NCBI RefSeq assembly: GCF_009730915.1
Contig: NC_052489.1
Location: 25,413,916 to 25,477,915, forward strand
Direction: 5' to 3'
Origin: Dioscorea cayenensis subsp. rotundata
Taxonomy: Eukaryota; Streptophyta; Magnoliopsida; Dioscoreales; Dioscoreaceae
DNA: 64,000 nt
Both the position numbers and the translations under genes were made by a program. Numbering within the stretch: the first letter of the stretch is position 1; each line of letters opens with the position of its first letter. This document shows positions 1 to 10,660 of the stretch, piece by piece. The notes under the pieces are model-generated. The model searched no databases and was not told where the DNA came from. It was given only the letters and a program-made list of their open reading frames with translations.

Positions 1-192
1 AAAGAAAAATAAAGACAGACAAATATCAACAATAATTTGTATTATTATCATCGTATCATTACAATATTATCATAATATTCTCACATCAAATGATGTATAG
101 GTTTTCGATATCTTAGAATAATATCAGTAATTAAACTTGAATATCATATCAAATCAATTCATACCAAAAGGCTTGGAGCAATACGTAACTTC

Positions 193-1192
193 NNNNNNNN
201 NNNNNNNNNNNNNNNNNNNNNNNNNNNNNNNNNNNNNNNNNNNNNNNNNNNNNNNNNNNNNNNNNNNNNNNNNNNNNNNNNNNNNNNNNNNNNNNNNNNN
301 NNNNNNNNNNNNNNNNNNNNNNNNNNNNNNNNNNNNNNNNNNNNNNNNNNNNNNNNNNNNNNNNNNNNNNNNNNNNNNNNNNNNNNNNNNNNNNNNNNNN
401 NNNNNNNNNNNNNNNNNNNNNNNNNNNNNNNNNNNNNNNNNNNNNNNNNNNNNNNNNNNNNNNNNNNNNNNNNNNNNNNNNNNNNNNNNNNNNNNNNNNN
501 NNNNNNNNNNNNNNNNNNNNNNNNNNNNNNNNNNNNNNNNNNNNNNNNNNNNNNNNNNNNNNNNNNNNNNNNNNNNNNNNNNNNNNNNNNNNNNNNNNNN
601 NNNNNNNNNNNNNNNNNNNNNNNNNNNNNNNNNNNNNNNNNNNNNNNNNNNNNNNNNNNNNNNNNNNNNNNNNNNNNNNNNNNNNNNNNNNNNNNNNNNN
701 NNNNNNNNNNNNNNNNNNNNNNNNNNNNNNNNNNNNNNNNNNNNNNNNNNNNNNNNNNNNNNNNNNNNNNNNNNNNNNNNNNNNNNNNNNNNNNNNNNNN
801 NNNNNNNNNNNNNNNNNNNNNNNNNNNNNNNNNNNNNNNNNNNNNNNNNNNNNNNNNNNNNNNNNNNNNNNNNNNNNNNNNNNNNNNNNNNNNNNNNNNN
901 NNNNNNNNNNNNNNNNNNNNNNNNNNNNNNNNNNNNNNNNNNNNNNNNNNNNNNNNNNNNNNNNNNNNNNNNNNNNNNNNNNNNNNNNNNNNNNNNNNNN
1001 NNNNNNNNNNNNNNNNNNNNNNNNNNNNNNNNNNNNNNNNNNNNNNNNNNNNNNNNNNNNNNNNNNNNNNNNNNNNNNNNNNNNNNNNNNNNNNNNNNNN
1101 NNNNNNNNNNNNNNNNNNNNNNNNNNNNNNNNNNNNNNNNNNNNNNNNNNNNNNNNNNNNNNNNNNNNNNNNNNNNNNNNNNNNNNNNNNNN
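193..1192. other. Assembly gap (1000 N)
   Basis: A run of exactly 1000 N, the conventional placeholder for a gap of unknown length. Any open frame crossing it is meaningless. The true distance between the left 192 bases and the rest is unknown. Confidence 0.99.
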
Positions 1193-1196
1193 GACC

Positions 1197-1319
1197 AGGA
1201 AAGATGATATTAAATTATCCCGACCGCTTTCCACCGGAACACGCGACGGCGAGTACGAGATTGAAGATAACCATAAAATTAACGATGACGGCGAACACCA
1301 CCACCACCTGATTAGTTGA
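1197..1319 (+). CDS. Possible C-terminal coding tail of a gene lost in the gap
   Basis: Directly right of the gap one plus-strand frame stays open for 40 codons and ends in TGA at 1317-1319. It reads roughly RKDDIKLSRPLSTGTRD, then an acidic stretch and four histidines. The segment is GC-richer than its surroundings and the composition looks protein-like (acidic, few rare residues), unlike the AT-rich flanks. I do not recognise a family. It could be the 3' end of an exon whose remainder is in the gap, or chance. The minus-strand frame across the same bases is also open but looks less protein-like. Confidence 0.25.
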   Translation, partial: RKDDIKLSRPLSTGTRDGEYEIEDNHKINDDGEHHHHLIS

Positions 1320-1871
1320 ATATGATATATTGAGAAGGGCAACAAATTTTTTAACGAAATAAAACGAATGGGTGTGTGTCAGTCACTGGAAAGCCTCCTA
1401 GCAATAGCGTCACTTTTATGTACTTCTCATCTCTTTATCTACTTTATTGTGTTCTTTGTTTTCCTCACAGTATATATAATTTTATGTTTTTAATATATAT
1501 ATAAACAAGAGTTTTATAAAAAAGACACAAGCTTCATTTCCTTTTAGTATGCATACTTAATTTATATGAATATTTTTTAAAATTTTCTTGTCAGATTTTT
1601 TTTTAATTTAAGAAAAGAGATTTTAGAATTTTAGTTGAACAAAGTGATCCTTCTGTGCCTAAATATAAAGCCTAGCTAACTTGGTGTACCAATTACTAAT
1701 GCACATAGAATCATGACCCATTTGCATATTACGTATAATTTTGATATTTTGTAGGGTTCCAAATGCATAAATAAAAAAAAAACAAAATTATTTAAAAAAA
1801 AAAAAAGTTCTTTCCCGCGTTAGCGAAGCTCAACAAAATGCGCCAACGAACCATCCATCATCTTTCTCCCA
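1320..1871. other. Intergenic / PPR upstream region
   Basis: AT-rich, with poly-A runs around 1770-1806. It presumably holds the promoter and 5' UTR of the downstream PPR gene, but no convincing TATA box or other site could be fixed by eye. Confidence 0.6.
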
Positions 1872-4271
1872 ATGAAAAAGTCCAAAGCTTTTGCAAGCTT
1901 TAGACTAACAAGCTACTCTTTATTCCTCACAAGATCATCATTGAACTACTCCTCAATTCCTTCAAACTCCACCAACCACCACCAAATCTCTCCACTTTCT
2001 AGCACTAACGACCCACTAGCCTTTGCAGCAGCCCTTTTCTTATCTTCCACCAAGAACTCACCCATTCTTGGGACCCAAATCCATGGGAAAAGCTTCAAGC
2101 TTGGCTTCTCCAATGACATCTTCTCTCAGAATAATTTGCTGGGTATGTACTCAAAGTGTGGGCATTTGTGGGATGCCTTTAAGGTGTTTGAGGAAATGCC
2201 TGAGAGGAATCTTGTGTCTTGGACGTCGATGATCTCTGCATTTGTTCATAACGGTGAATATTGGATGAGTTTGAAACTTTATCTTGAAATGTTGAGAGCT
2301 GGTTTTTGTCCCAATGAGTTTGGGCTTGCCGCTGTTCTTACCGCATGTGCTGCAATGAACATTGTTGAATTTGGTCGCTCAATTCATTCTGTTGCTCTGA
2401 AGATTGGATTGGATTGCAATCCATTTGTAGGTAGTTCACTTTTGCATATGTATGCGAAGTGTAGATGCATTGGTTTTGCGGAATTTGTCTTTGAGTTTAT
2501 AGAGCACAAGGACTTGGCCTGTTGGAATGCTATGGTGGAGGGTTATGCAATCAATGGATATGGTTGTGATGCAATAAGAACCGTAAGTCTTATGCACTGC
2601 AATGGGCTCATTGCTGATCAATTCACCTATGTAAGTGCTCTTAAAGGTTGCATAATCACCGGGAACTTGAGTTATGCACAACAAATTCATGGGATGATTG
2701 TATCCAGTGGATTGGAGTTCAGTACTTCAGTTATGAATGCACTTACTGACACATACTATAGGAATGGAATGAAGGATTCTGCATTGAAGATATTCTGTAG
2801 AATTAAGGGCAAAGATATTGTTTCATGGAATACTGTGATATCCAGCTTTGCACAAGAAGAGGAATCTCAAGAAGTTGTGGCTTTATTTTGCAAACTGCTA
2901 CTCTCTGGCTTGAGACCGAATGAAGTTACTCTCTCTATCATTTTCAGGCTATGTGGTTCTATGAAAGATCTTTCTCTTGGGCTTCAGTTTTTTTGCTTTA
3001 CTTATCGTCTCGGACTCTTCAATGATATGTTGGTCGTGAGTTCACTTGTTAGTATGTTCTCTAAATATGGTTTGGTGGAGAATGCATACCACATGTTCAG
3101 GAGTGCCCCTGCTAGAATTATAGTTACATGGAATGAAATGCTCACCGGGTATGTCTCAAATGACCATTTTAAAGAGGCATTACAGCTTTTCCGCAGAGCA
3201 ATATGGTCAGATGTTAACCTGGATGAATATACATACTCAACCATTTTCAGTGCATGTCAAGGACCCGAAGATCTGAAGTTGGGTGAAGAAATTCATGCAC
3301 GTATCATCAAGTTAGGTTTTTGTTCCAGTTGTGCTGTGAGCAGTGCAATGTCTCATGCATATTCAAGATTTGGTTCAGTAGAGAGCTCCTTTAAAATTTT
3401 CCAAGATTCTGAGGTTCTTGATATGGTTTCTTGGGGGACTATAATTTCTGCATTCTCAAAGCACGGCTTCACCAACGGAACAATTTCACTTATCAATTGC
3501 CTAAGAGGAAGGGATGAGAATTTGGATGAATTCATACTAAGCAGTGCTCTGAATGCATGTGCTAACGTTGCTGCTTTCAACCATTGCAGATGCATCCATG
3601 CGCATGTACAGAAGACAGGATATGAGAGCCATGTGGCTGTAGCAAGTGCTGCAGTTGATGCTTATTCTAAATGTGGAGATATCAGCAGCTCTAAACTGGC
3701 TTTTGATTCCTCTTCAAGAGAAGATGATGCAGTTCTTTTCAATGCCATGATCACCGCCTATGCTCATCACGGCTTGATAGCAGAGGCTGTAGAACTTTTT
3801 GAGAAAATGGAACATGTGAATGTAAGTCCTAGTCATACGACATTTGTAGCAGTTATTTCAGCTTGCAATCATCTGGGATTAGTAGAAGAGGGACAGCTTT
3901 TCTTCAATTCCATAAGCACTGATTACGGGATGAGCCCTTCAAAGGATAATTTTGCTTGCTTGGTTGATCTTCTTGCACGAAATGGACTCCTTGAGAAAGC
4001 TAGACATGTTATTGAGTGCATGCCTTTTGAACCTTGGCCTGCCATTTGGAGGTCATTGTTGAATGGTTCCCGGATTCATGGTGATAAAGTAATGGCTACA
4101 CTGGCTGCAGAACGAATATTTCAGTTGATGCCAGGTGATGTTGATGCTCATGTGTTGTTGTCAAATGTGTGTGCTGAAGATGGAAGGTGGGAAGATGCTA
4201 ATAAGGTGAAAATGAAAATGGAAGAAGAGGGTCTGAACAAGATACCTGGATTCAGTAAAATCGAGATCTAG
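1872..4271 (+). CDS. Pentatricopeptide repeat protein, PLS class, E subgroup
   Basis: Single-exon ORF of 799 aa starting at ATG 1872 and ending at TAG 4269-4271. The N-terminus is rich in Ser, Arg and Lys with few acids, as in mitochondrial or plastid transit peptides. From about residue 80 to 680 there are tandem PPR units of P, L and S type, with typical phrases such as NLVSWTSMISAFVHNGE, GSSLLHMYAKC and DIVSWNTVISSFAQ. The last ~113 residues form the E region (LVDLLARNGLLEKARHVIE, then VLLSNVCAEDGRWEDANKVK, ending PGFSKIEI). There is no C-terminal DYW deaminase. Such proteins bind organelle RNA one base per repeat, and E-class members usually select cytidines for C-to-U editing together with a separate deaminase. 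The lack of introns is typical of the family. The RNA target cannot be read by eye. It is convergent with the next PPR gene, 277 bp between stops. Confidence 0.95.
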   Translation: MKKSKAFASFRLTSYSLFLTRSSLNYSSIPSNSTNHHQISPLSSTNDPLAFAAALFLSSTKNSPILGTQIHGKSFKLGFSNDIFSQNNLLGMYSKCGHLWDAFKVFEEMPERNLVSWTSMISAFVHNGEYWMSLKLYLEMLRAGFCPNEFGLAAVLTACAAMNIVEFGRSIHSVALKIGLDCNPFVGSSLLHMYAKCRCIGFAEFVFEFIEHKDLACWNAMVEGYAINGYGCDAIRTVSLMHCNGLIADQFTYVSALKGCIITGNLSYAQQIHGMIVSSGLEFSTSVMNALTDTYYRNGMKDSALKIFCRIKGKDIVSWNTVISSFAQEEESQEVVALFCKLLLSGLRPNEVTLSIIFRLCGSMKDLSLGLQFFCFTYRLGLFNDMLVVSSLVSMFSKYGLVENAYHMFRSAPARIIVTWNEMLTGYVSNDHFKEALQLFRRAIWSDVNLDEYTYSTIFSACQGPEDLKLGEEIHARIIKLGFCSSCAVSSAMSHAYSRFGSVESSFKIFQDSEVLDMVSWGTIISAFSKHGFTNGTISLINCLRGRDENLDEFILSSALNACANVAAFNHCRCIHAHVQKTGYESHVAVASAAVDAYSKCGDISSSKLAFDSSSREDDAVLFNAMITAYAHHGLIAEAVELFEKMEHVNVSPSHTTFVAVISACNHLGLVEEGQLFFNSISTDYGMSPSKDNFACLVDLLARNGLLEKARHVIECMPFEPWPAIWRSLLNGSRIHGDKVMATLAAERIFQLMPGDVDAHVLLSNVCAEDGRWEDANKVKMKMEEEGLNKIPGFSKIEI

Positions 4272-4548
4272 GAAGAGTGCTGAATTTTGCTGTGGTAATC
4301 CTCTACAAGGCTAAGAAAATGCTGCAAAGCTGGCGAAAATAGGTGAAAACTTTGAAGAAGTACTAACTTGCAGTTTTCTTCTCTTGCACCTGACTGTGTA
4401 TAAAGCTGATAACCATATAGATTCAACAATCAATAGAGTCCGCAACACTTTTGCTTCCAACTGATGATGCACTCACACTTGATAGACAACTTGAGCAAAT
4501 GAGTGCTCAAATATCACATCATTTTCTCATAGATACATAACTTGACGG

Positions 4549-5994
4549 TCACCACCTATCCCTGCTACCACCTAAAATCATCTCCTCTAAATGAACTGCC
4601 ATTTCTTCACGCCTTAAGTTAATTGCAGAAAGCAAAGCTTCCCATAAGCTGTCATCAGGAGCGATGGAGTGACTGATCATTTCTTCCAGAACTTGTATCC
4701 CTTTGTTGAGGAGGTTCTTTTGGCACAAGCTACAGACCACAGCATTGAAAGTTGCAGAATTAGGAATAAGCCCTTTGCTTACCGTCTCCATTAACATTTG
4801 GAATGCTTCAGCAGGCTTTTGTTCCATAAGCAATCCATCTATCAAGATTGCATATGTTCGTGAATTGCCTTGGTAGCCCTTCCCAAGCATTTCACTCATA
4901 ACTTCATTAACCTTCACATGCTCACCATCTTTCGTATATCCATCTATGAGTGTGTTGAAGGTTTCTGTATCAGGCTTGCACCCGGCTTTTTCCATACCAA
5001 GCACCATTCTATAAGCTCTTCCAAATTCACCTTGCTTACAGAGACCACTGATGTAGGTATTGTAAGTAACAACATCAAGATCAATACCAAGCACAAGCAT
5101 TTCATCAAAAACTTCCTCAGCCTCACTGAAATTGTTCGCCAAGATAAAACCATTCAAAATAGTTGTATAACTGATGATATCAGGCCTTTTCCCCTCAATT
5201 TTCATGCGGGTTAAAATAGAATATGCATCATTTAATCGATCTTTGCTAACAAGTAGATTAATCACAGCATTGTACTCCCATGTGCTGGGCAGGACACCAG
5301 CATTCCACATATCCTCCAAAAATTTCATAACTTCATCGGGAGTTGAATACCTGCATAGTGCTCGAAGAATAAGCAAGTAAAATCCTGAATCAGGCATAAA
5401 CTCATGAAGCTGCTGCATTATATTGAACAGCTCAATGGCAAAACCCACCCTCCCAGTTCTACAAAGAGCTCTAATCAATATGCGAAAACTGCAAGCCTCG
5501 AGCCGAATGTTCAACGCCGGAGCCTTCAATAAAACATCATGAATCAATACAAGACCATCATTTTTCCGGCAGAGGATATTGAGTAGTGAATTTAGAGATA
5601 GTGCAGATGGGGAACATCGGAACTTTGGGATCCTAAGGAACATGTTGACAGCCTCTTGAAGCATGTCTGCTTTGCCGTACTCTTGTATGAGGTTGACAAA
5701 GAATTTTTCTGGAACATCGATTCTCTCAGACTTTTCAAGATGGTCCAGAATTGGAGGGAGATGGGAATGGAGATTTTTGTGTAGTAAATGTTGAACCATG
5801 AAGGAGTAACCAGAGAAGCTGGGGCTAGAACCATAAATACGAAAACAGTCCACCAGCATAGAGACGGACTTTGTATCAGAGTTATGTTGTTCTTCCAATA
5901 CTTTGTTCCTGAGAGTTTCCATAGCCTGTCTCTCACTGAAGGACCCCTGCCACTTGCCTTTGTATGGCAAGAAAGGCCATTTGCTTCTTCTCAT
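4549..5994 (-). CDS. Pentatricopeptide repeat protein, P class
   Basis: Single-exon 481-aa ORF on the minus strand, ATG at 5994. The N-terminus has the motif KWPFLPYKGKWQGSFSERQA, which I associate with the group around Arabidopsis At2g38420 (from memory, unverified). From about residue 90 onward it consists of 35-residue P-type repeats with the Y(T/N)T/L-(I/L)(I/L) pattern (DIISYTTILNGFILANNF, DVVTYNTYISGLCKQGEF, DTETFNTLIDGYTKDGEH). No E, DYW or SMR domain is seen. P-class proteins act in organelle RNA stability, processing, splicing or translation. The sequence upstream of the ATG (minus strand, near 6027) contains a plausible AG splice acceptor, so a 5' UTR intron is possible. It is unrelated in class to the neighbouring PPR gene, so the pair is not a recent tandem duplicate. 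Confidence 0.93.
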   Translation of the reverse strand: MRRSKWPFLPYKGKWQGSFSERQAMETLRNKVLEEQHNSDTKSVSMLVDCFRIYGSSPSFSGYSFMVQHLLHKNLHSHLPPILDHLEKSERIDVPEKFFVNLIQEYGKADMLQEAVNMFLRIPKFRCSPSALSLNSLLNILCRKNDGLVLIHDVLLKAPALNIRLEACSFRILIRALCRTGRVGFAIELFNIMQQLHEFMPDSGFYLLILRALCRYSTPDEVMKFLEDMWNAGVLPSTWEYNAVINLLVSKDRLNDAYSILTRMKIEGKRPDIISYTTILNGFILANNFSEAEEVFDEMLVLGIDLDVVTYNTYISGLCKQGEFGRAYRMVLGMEKAGCKPDTETFNTLIDGYTKDGEHVKVNEVMSEMLGKGYQGNSRTYAILIDGLLMEQKPAEAFQMLMETVSKGLIPNSATFNAVVCSLCQKNLLNKGIQVLEEMISHSIAPDDSLWEALLSAINLRREEMAVHLEEMILGGSRDRW

Positions 5995-7039
5995 AATGCG
6001 GCTACTTGAATGCAGGTCTTGGCACCTACATACAAATGGTTCAAAGGATTAATTAATCTGTTATTTATATCTCAAGTTCAATATTATAAGTAATTGTTAC
6101 ACCACTGAAAAAAAAAAAAAAGATAGAAAATAAAATGGAACAATTAATAAATAGCATAAGAATTAGACTTATTTTAATCAGTAAAAATTTAATGAATTGT
6201 TGAACGAAGCATTGCTATTAGCACCATCTATTACAACAAATAAGATGGTTTATGGTTCCAAGGATGATGCAAAAACCCAACTGATGTCCATGATGAACCT
6301 AAACGAGAGTTTCTAGTGAGCAAAACTCTTTGAGGCATTTTATCAAACAGTGGGCGAACCATCAGCAGACTGCTTAGTAGAGTCAGTAGGCCAACACAAA
6401 TCAAACAAAGAAAGGGAAAAATCAACATCCATGATTATCTAAAAGAGAATTTAAGAATGAAAAGATGACCGGTGTGATGAAACTCACTGAGGTATATTCT
6501 ATTTAAGCGATATATAAGCGTGTAAATGAAGATTAAGTGAATGTATCTACCTGTACAATGTTTAGGTGTGCAAGACTTTTACTGCAGGTGTTGCCGTGTT
6601 GGCAATGAATAATGCTGAATTCTGTTGCTCAATTGGTTCTGTTTCACAGGCGATGAAATTAGATTAAAACAGAGGAAAGTATCCAACACTCCCTAAAAAG
6701 CCATTATATCAGGTAAACGTTCCTCAAGGTCTACAGAAATACTTGAAAACCACTATTTATATCAATTTTGATCAGGGAGAAGGATGAAACATAACTCTCC
6801 TTGTTGCTGGGGTGGAAATTCAATCTGATAATATATTGAGGTTTTTATGATATATGCATGTGTTTCAAAAGAGAACATCTGAATATATCATTATGTTTAA
6901 CTACAGAGTAAATTTTTAAAACAATTTGAAAGTATATAAAACCTCATCATTAAATTAGATTTATGAATAAATTATTAATTTTATGGAGCCAATAAAATTA
7001 TCAAAGCTAAAAAATTTATAGTCCACGGCTTTATTAATT
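5995..7039. other. Intergenic region upstream of P-class PPR
   Basis: AT-rich with a poly-A tract near 6107-6121. A 65-codon minus-strand open frame at 6231-6428 has no recognisable family and is not called. The region presumably holds the PPR 5' UTR and promoter. Confidence 0.5.
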
Positions 7040-7325
7040 TACCCCTGATCCCATGGGCCCGGGGTTAAAATTCGGGGAACAAGATGTAAATCTCAGTGGG
7101 GGACAGAGTTAGGAACAGGTCTGGTCCATGAATATATAATTTTAATATATATATAATATTAAGTAATAATATATTTGATGTATTTTATAAATACAAACAA
7201 AAATCGGGGATAGAAATCCCGGAATTTGGGTAATCTCTGTGTGGGCGGGGACTGAAAAATTTTTTTTCCCTAAACCCAAATTCGGAGGCGGGGTAGGGGA
7301 TAGATTTGACAAGTTGGCATTGGGG
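7040..7325. repeat. GC-rich degenerate repeat, possibly hAT-MITE-derived
   Basis: Two GC-rich blocks (about 7045-7120 and 7203-7310), with runs such as CCCGGGG and GGCGGGG, flank an AT-rich core. This resembles the layout of the two better preserved hAT-type MITEs at 45504 and 58836. No clean TAGGGATG termini or 8-bp duplication could be found, so this is only a likely decayed relative. Confidence 0.3.
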
Positions 7326-7374
7326 TTGTGAAATACATTCCAGGTGAATCACACTTAATTAATATCTCTAATGA

Positions 7375-7507
7375 AAAGTATCGGTGTGAGAAGTTTAAAT
7401 CCTAAGTTCAAGTCCCGCTTTACCTGATAAGAACACAGAGGTTTGACTATCAATTTCTAGTATGCTGCATGACCTCGAGTATTTGTCAAATAAATAAATA
7501 AATAAAA
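7375..7507 (+). repeat. Possible SINE with AAAT tail
   Basis: Contains a pol III B-box-like stretch (AAGTTCAAGTCCCGC near 7410) and ends in an (AAAT)n tail at about 7487-7507, as expected for a tRNA-derived SINE on the plus strand. The A box and target duplication were not resolved. Confidence 0.35.
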
Positions 7508-7773
7508 TCAACAAATAATTTTTTTTTTTTAAATAAATTGTTAACATACCATTGGCAATTTCCCTCTGCTGTTCACATTTGAAAATATTTTACAAATAAT
7601 TAATGTTGGATAACTAATAAAAGAGGCATTATATATTATTTTCAGTGGCCATCAAATGTATTAACGTGGGATTCATTGTGATCACACTACATAAGAACAA
7701 AATCTTTCGTTTAGCCTAGGATTAACAGACCTTGAAAAAAATAGTGAAGACCCTACACAGTTACATATATACA

Positions 7774-9530
7774 TCATTTGTTTTTCAATAAGAATTGTCT
7801 TGTTCTAAAATATAAAACAAAGCTAAGAATGGCCCCTAAAGAGCAGATAGAGCCCCACACAATGAAAGTTTTATGAAAACACTTGCTTCCGATGCAGACA
7901 CCATGCTCCCTTTCTTGTACATCATAGATACATGCAGCTATGTAGCCAAAGAGAAATGAACCTATGGGAATGTTTGCCACCACAATGTTGTGATTCACAC
8001 CAAAGTGTTTTTGTCCAAACAATTCAGAGGTCATGGAGACAGCAATGGAGGTAATAGCCCCTGAACACATGCCCACCATGGCTGTGCTTATGAAAAGACA
8101 TGCCTTACTAGGATTTATAACCAAGAAGAAGGACCATGGCATTGGTGCCATTAGTGCTGCCACTGTTGCTGTTTTTGTTATCATGTATCTACTCCTGCTC
8201 ATTAAACAAGAGAAGGAAAAAGCTTAGCCCAGCGATCACCATCATTCCAGAATTTACTAATTTCACATGCCATGCCAAAGTTTGTGTCTCCACTGTGAGG
8301 GACATACAACATATATCCAATGCCACATGATGAGAAGTTGATTAATATATGATTAACTTTTTCGTTGTTTTAATTAAAATTTAGTTGCACTAACCTGGAG
8401 AGAGCTGACAAGGGAGCAGAGCTGAGCTTGCCAAAGAAAACAAAAGAAGAAGAAATGGACACCAGAAGAGTTTCAGAAACACTACGTGAAGCAGCAATCT
8501 GGCCTAAGTTGTTCCCATACACCAATCCCAATGTAGGTCCACACAAATACACCACAAAGTAGAGCCAAAAATCCAAGCTTTTCATCAATTCCCTCACCCC
8601 ATGCTCATCTCCAACCCTTGTCACCTTTATTCCAATCTCCTGATCAGCCTCCTCTCCCTCCATTGATGATGCACCACCAAAGTTCTCCACCATCACTGAA
8701 CTCATCTGCACATCCCCAACCACTCTCACTGGCTTACATCCTCTCTCTCTCAACCACCCTGCAACCTTCATCAATGGCACCATAAACACCAACATCACCA
8801 TGATTAATAACATGAATGACAACACTCTCTTTGTACTGACCATAGTCTCCACTACAGCATATGCTCCTGTTAAACAAGCTATCATGAACAAAATCACAAG
8901 ACCGGTTCTGTTCCTAGACACTGCTGGCTCTGTTTCTTTGAAGAATGGGATCAATATCAAACTAGATAACATGGGCACCACCGAGTTTAGCAACAAGTAT
9001 ATGCTCTTGTTGCTAGGGTCTTTGTTGTTTCCACGTATCACTTGAGCCATGGCGATGTAGACTTTGGCACTTAAACCTTGATAGCTTGTGGCAAGTCCCA
9101 CCACTATGGCATTATCAACTGGGAACTTCATCATGGATGCTAGGTAACACACGGTGTTAATCCAACAGATGCTATTTCCAGCCATCATATTAAGCATGAA
9201 GACCTCTAAATAGGAGATATGAGATATCTTGTTAACTAGGAATAGGTATTCAATGCCATAGCCTATCAAACCAAGAGTTCCACCAATGGAAAGAACTAAC
9301 TGTAATGGAAGATAAGTTGCAGCGGTGCCTGAGATCCAACCAAAGAGTTTACCAGCATCAGATGCAACTGCAAGGTTGTTGAGTTGCACTTGCGAGATGT
9401 TGAGATGTAGTTTGAGCTGAGAAGAGTAAGCAGGGAAGTCAGTGTTGGTGCCATTGATGGACTGAAGCAGGATGATGGCCACCAAACTTAGCCATGAAAG
9501 CAGAGACATGGAGCACTTGGGGTAACCCAT
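7774..9530 (-). CDS. Nodulin-like / NFD4-type major facilitator transporter
   Basis: Two exons on the minus strand: 8395-9530 and 7774-8194, joined by a 200-bp GT-AG intron (8195-8394) after a codon split AG/G. The coding length is 1557 nt, 518 aa. The N-terminal half is the Nodulin-like domain, with family phrases QSINGTNTDFPAYSSQLK, NNLAVASDAGKLFGW and AGNSICWINTVCY. The C-terminal half is MFS_1-like, with TSELFGQKHFGVNHNIVVAN and IPIGSFLFGYIAA. About twelve hydrophobic segments are visible, with a hydrophilic loop around residues 255-305. Family members are plasma-membrane or organelle transporters with mostly unproven substrates; the name comes from nodule-induced genes and does not imply a nodulation role. 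The exon 2 acceptor lies behind a good pyrimidine tract, and the joined frame matches the family without interruption. Confidence 0.93.
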
Positions 9531-10469
9531 TTAGTTCCTTGTTCTCTTATTGATAAGAGAATTCCTGACACATGCTTTATGGTGAATGTCTATTTTCAAT
9601 ATTTGAGATGATGTATCTAATTGGATGAGAGGGTAGTGCAAAGATTGTCTGGCAAGTGTTTGTTTAGTGTATCTTTCAGTGTCATGTGGCAATACTTCAG
9701 GGGTGTATAAAAGCTAAAACCGGAAAAATTGTTTGATTTGGATGATTGGTGAAACAGAGTCTACGTCTGAAAGCGGCTATTTATCTGTTTTGTCAGCTTG
9801 CAAAGAGCGGCCAACAGTTAAATGTCATGCATGACCAGATGCATTATGCATACTTGTTTATAGTATTCCTAACTTGTCCCTTATCTCGGATTTGGCATTT
9901 AAAATAAATGAACAAGCAGCAGAGTAAGGAACTTTCTTTCCCCTTCTTATAATAATTTAATTTAGGCTGTTATGGGCTGAGCGGTCCCTTTCGTTGTTAC
10001 TTGATATATATTGTTGAACTTAGTCTTGAAGTGCTAAATTTAATGCTGAACTTGACAAGGGGTTCATTACACCGGTGGCCACAAAAATTTCATCATAATA
10101 CCACTATAGCCACAAATATTTTTTTTATAACATTAAAATCATTTATTTTTTCTCCGGACGCACTGGATTGTGGTTGTTTCCGAGTCATTTCAGGTGATTG
10201 GGATGATGTGGCTGCCAGCTGGATCATTCAATTCATAAAAAAGTTAAGAGTTTATTACATAAGGTAAATAATTGTAGATGTGTAGTATATGCACAGTGCT
10301 GGAACTAGAGAAGGGATTTCCTAAATTTTTCTAGTGAACATTTTTTCATCAATTTATTTTTTATATGTTGTCAACGTTGATAAATTTTGGGTTTGTTATA
10401 TGGACCGAAAAGACTTAAAACATAGGTTGGGGATCTGGGAAAGAGGAGCGGGCGAACCCACTGAGACCC
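9531..10469. other. Intergenic region
   Basis: Upstream of the transporter. A stretch at about 10060-10230 with repeated GGCCACAAA/AGCCACAAA phrases looks like a non-coding transposon terminus, but no partner repeat was found. No gene is supported. Confidence 0.5.
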
Positions 10470-10660
10470 AGGGGACGTGCACGTGCCTCGGTGGAACAAG
10501 TGGGGACGGGGCCGTGCTCACATGGGTACGAAAGCCACCCGTCATGCAACCACTATTCACAACTCCCGGGAAATGTCGCCTCAGTAGAAATCGAACTCTC
10601 ACCACTCGGTGAGAGCTCTATCGGCGACCCGTGTACTAATAGACCCCAAGGTCGTTGGCA
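10470..10660 (-). repeat. tRNA-derived SINE, family 1, copy A
   Basis: Read on the minus strand, the element starts near 10660 with CAACGACCTTGGGGTCTATTAG, which holds an A-box-like GGGTCTATTAGT. About 50 bp further it has a B box (GAGAGTTCGATTTC). The remaining part (ACTTGTTCCACCGAG and flanks) matches the copy at 57088-57278 along almost its whole length. The A/B box spacing is that of a pol III promoter. Copy A is much GC-richer than copy B. The short open frames here are by-products. Confidence 0.7.

Noticed and set aside
137-1345. Long open frames on both strands at the left edge
   Set aside because: They run through the 1000-N gap and consist almost entirely of unknown residues.
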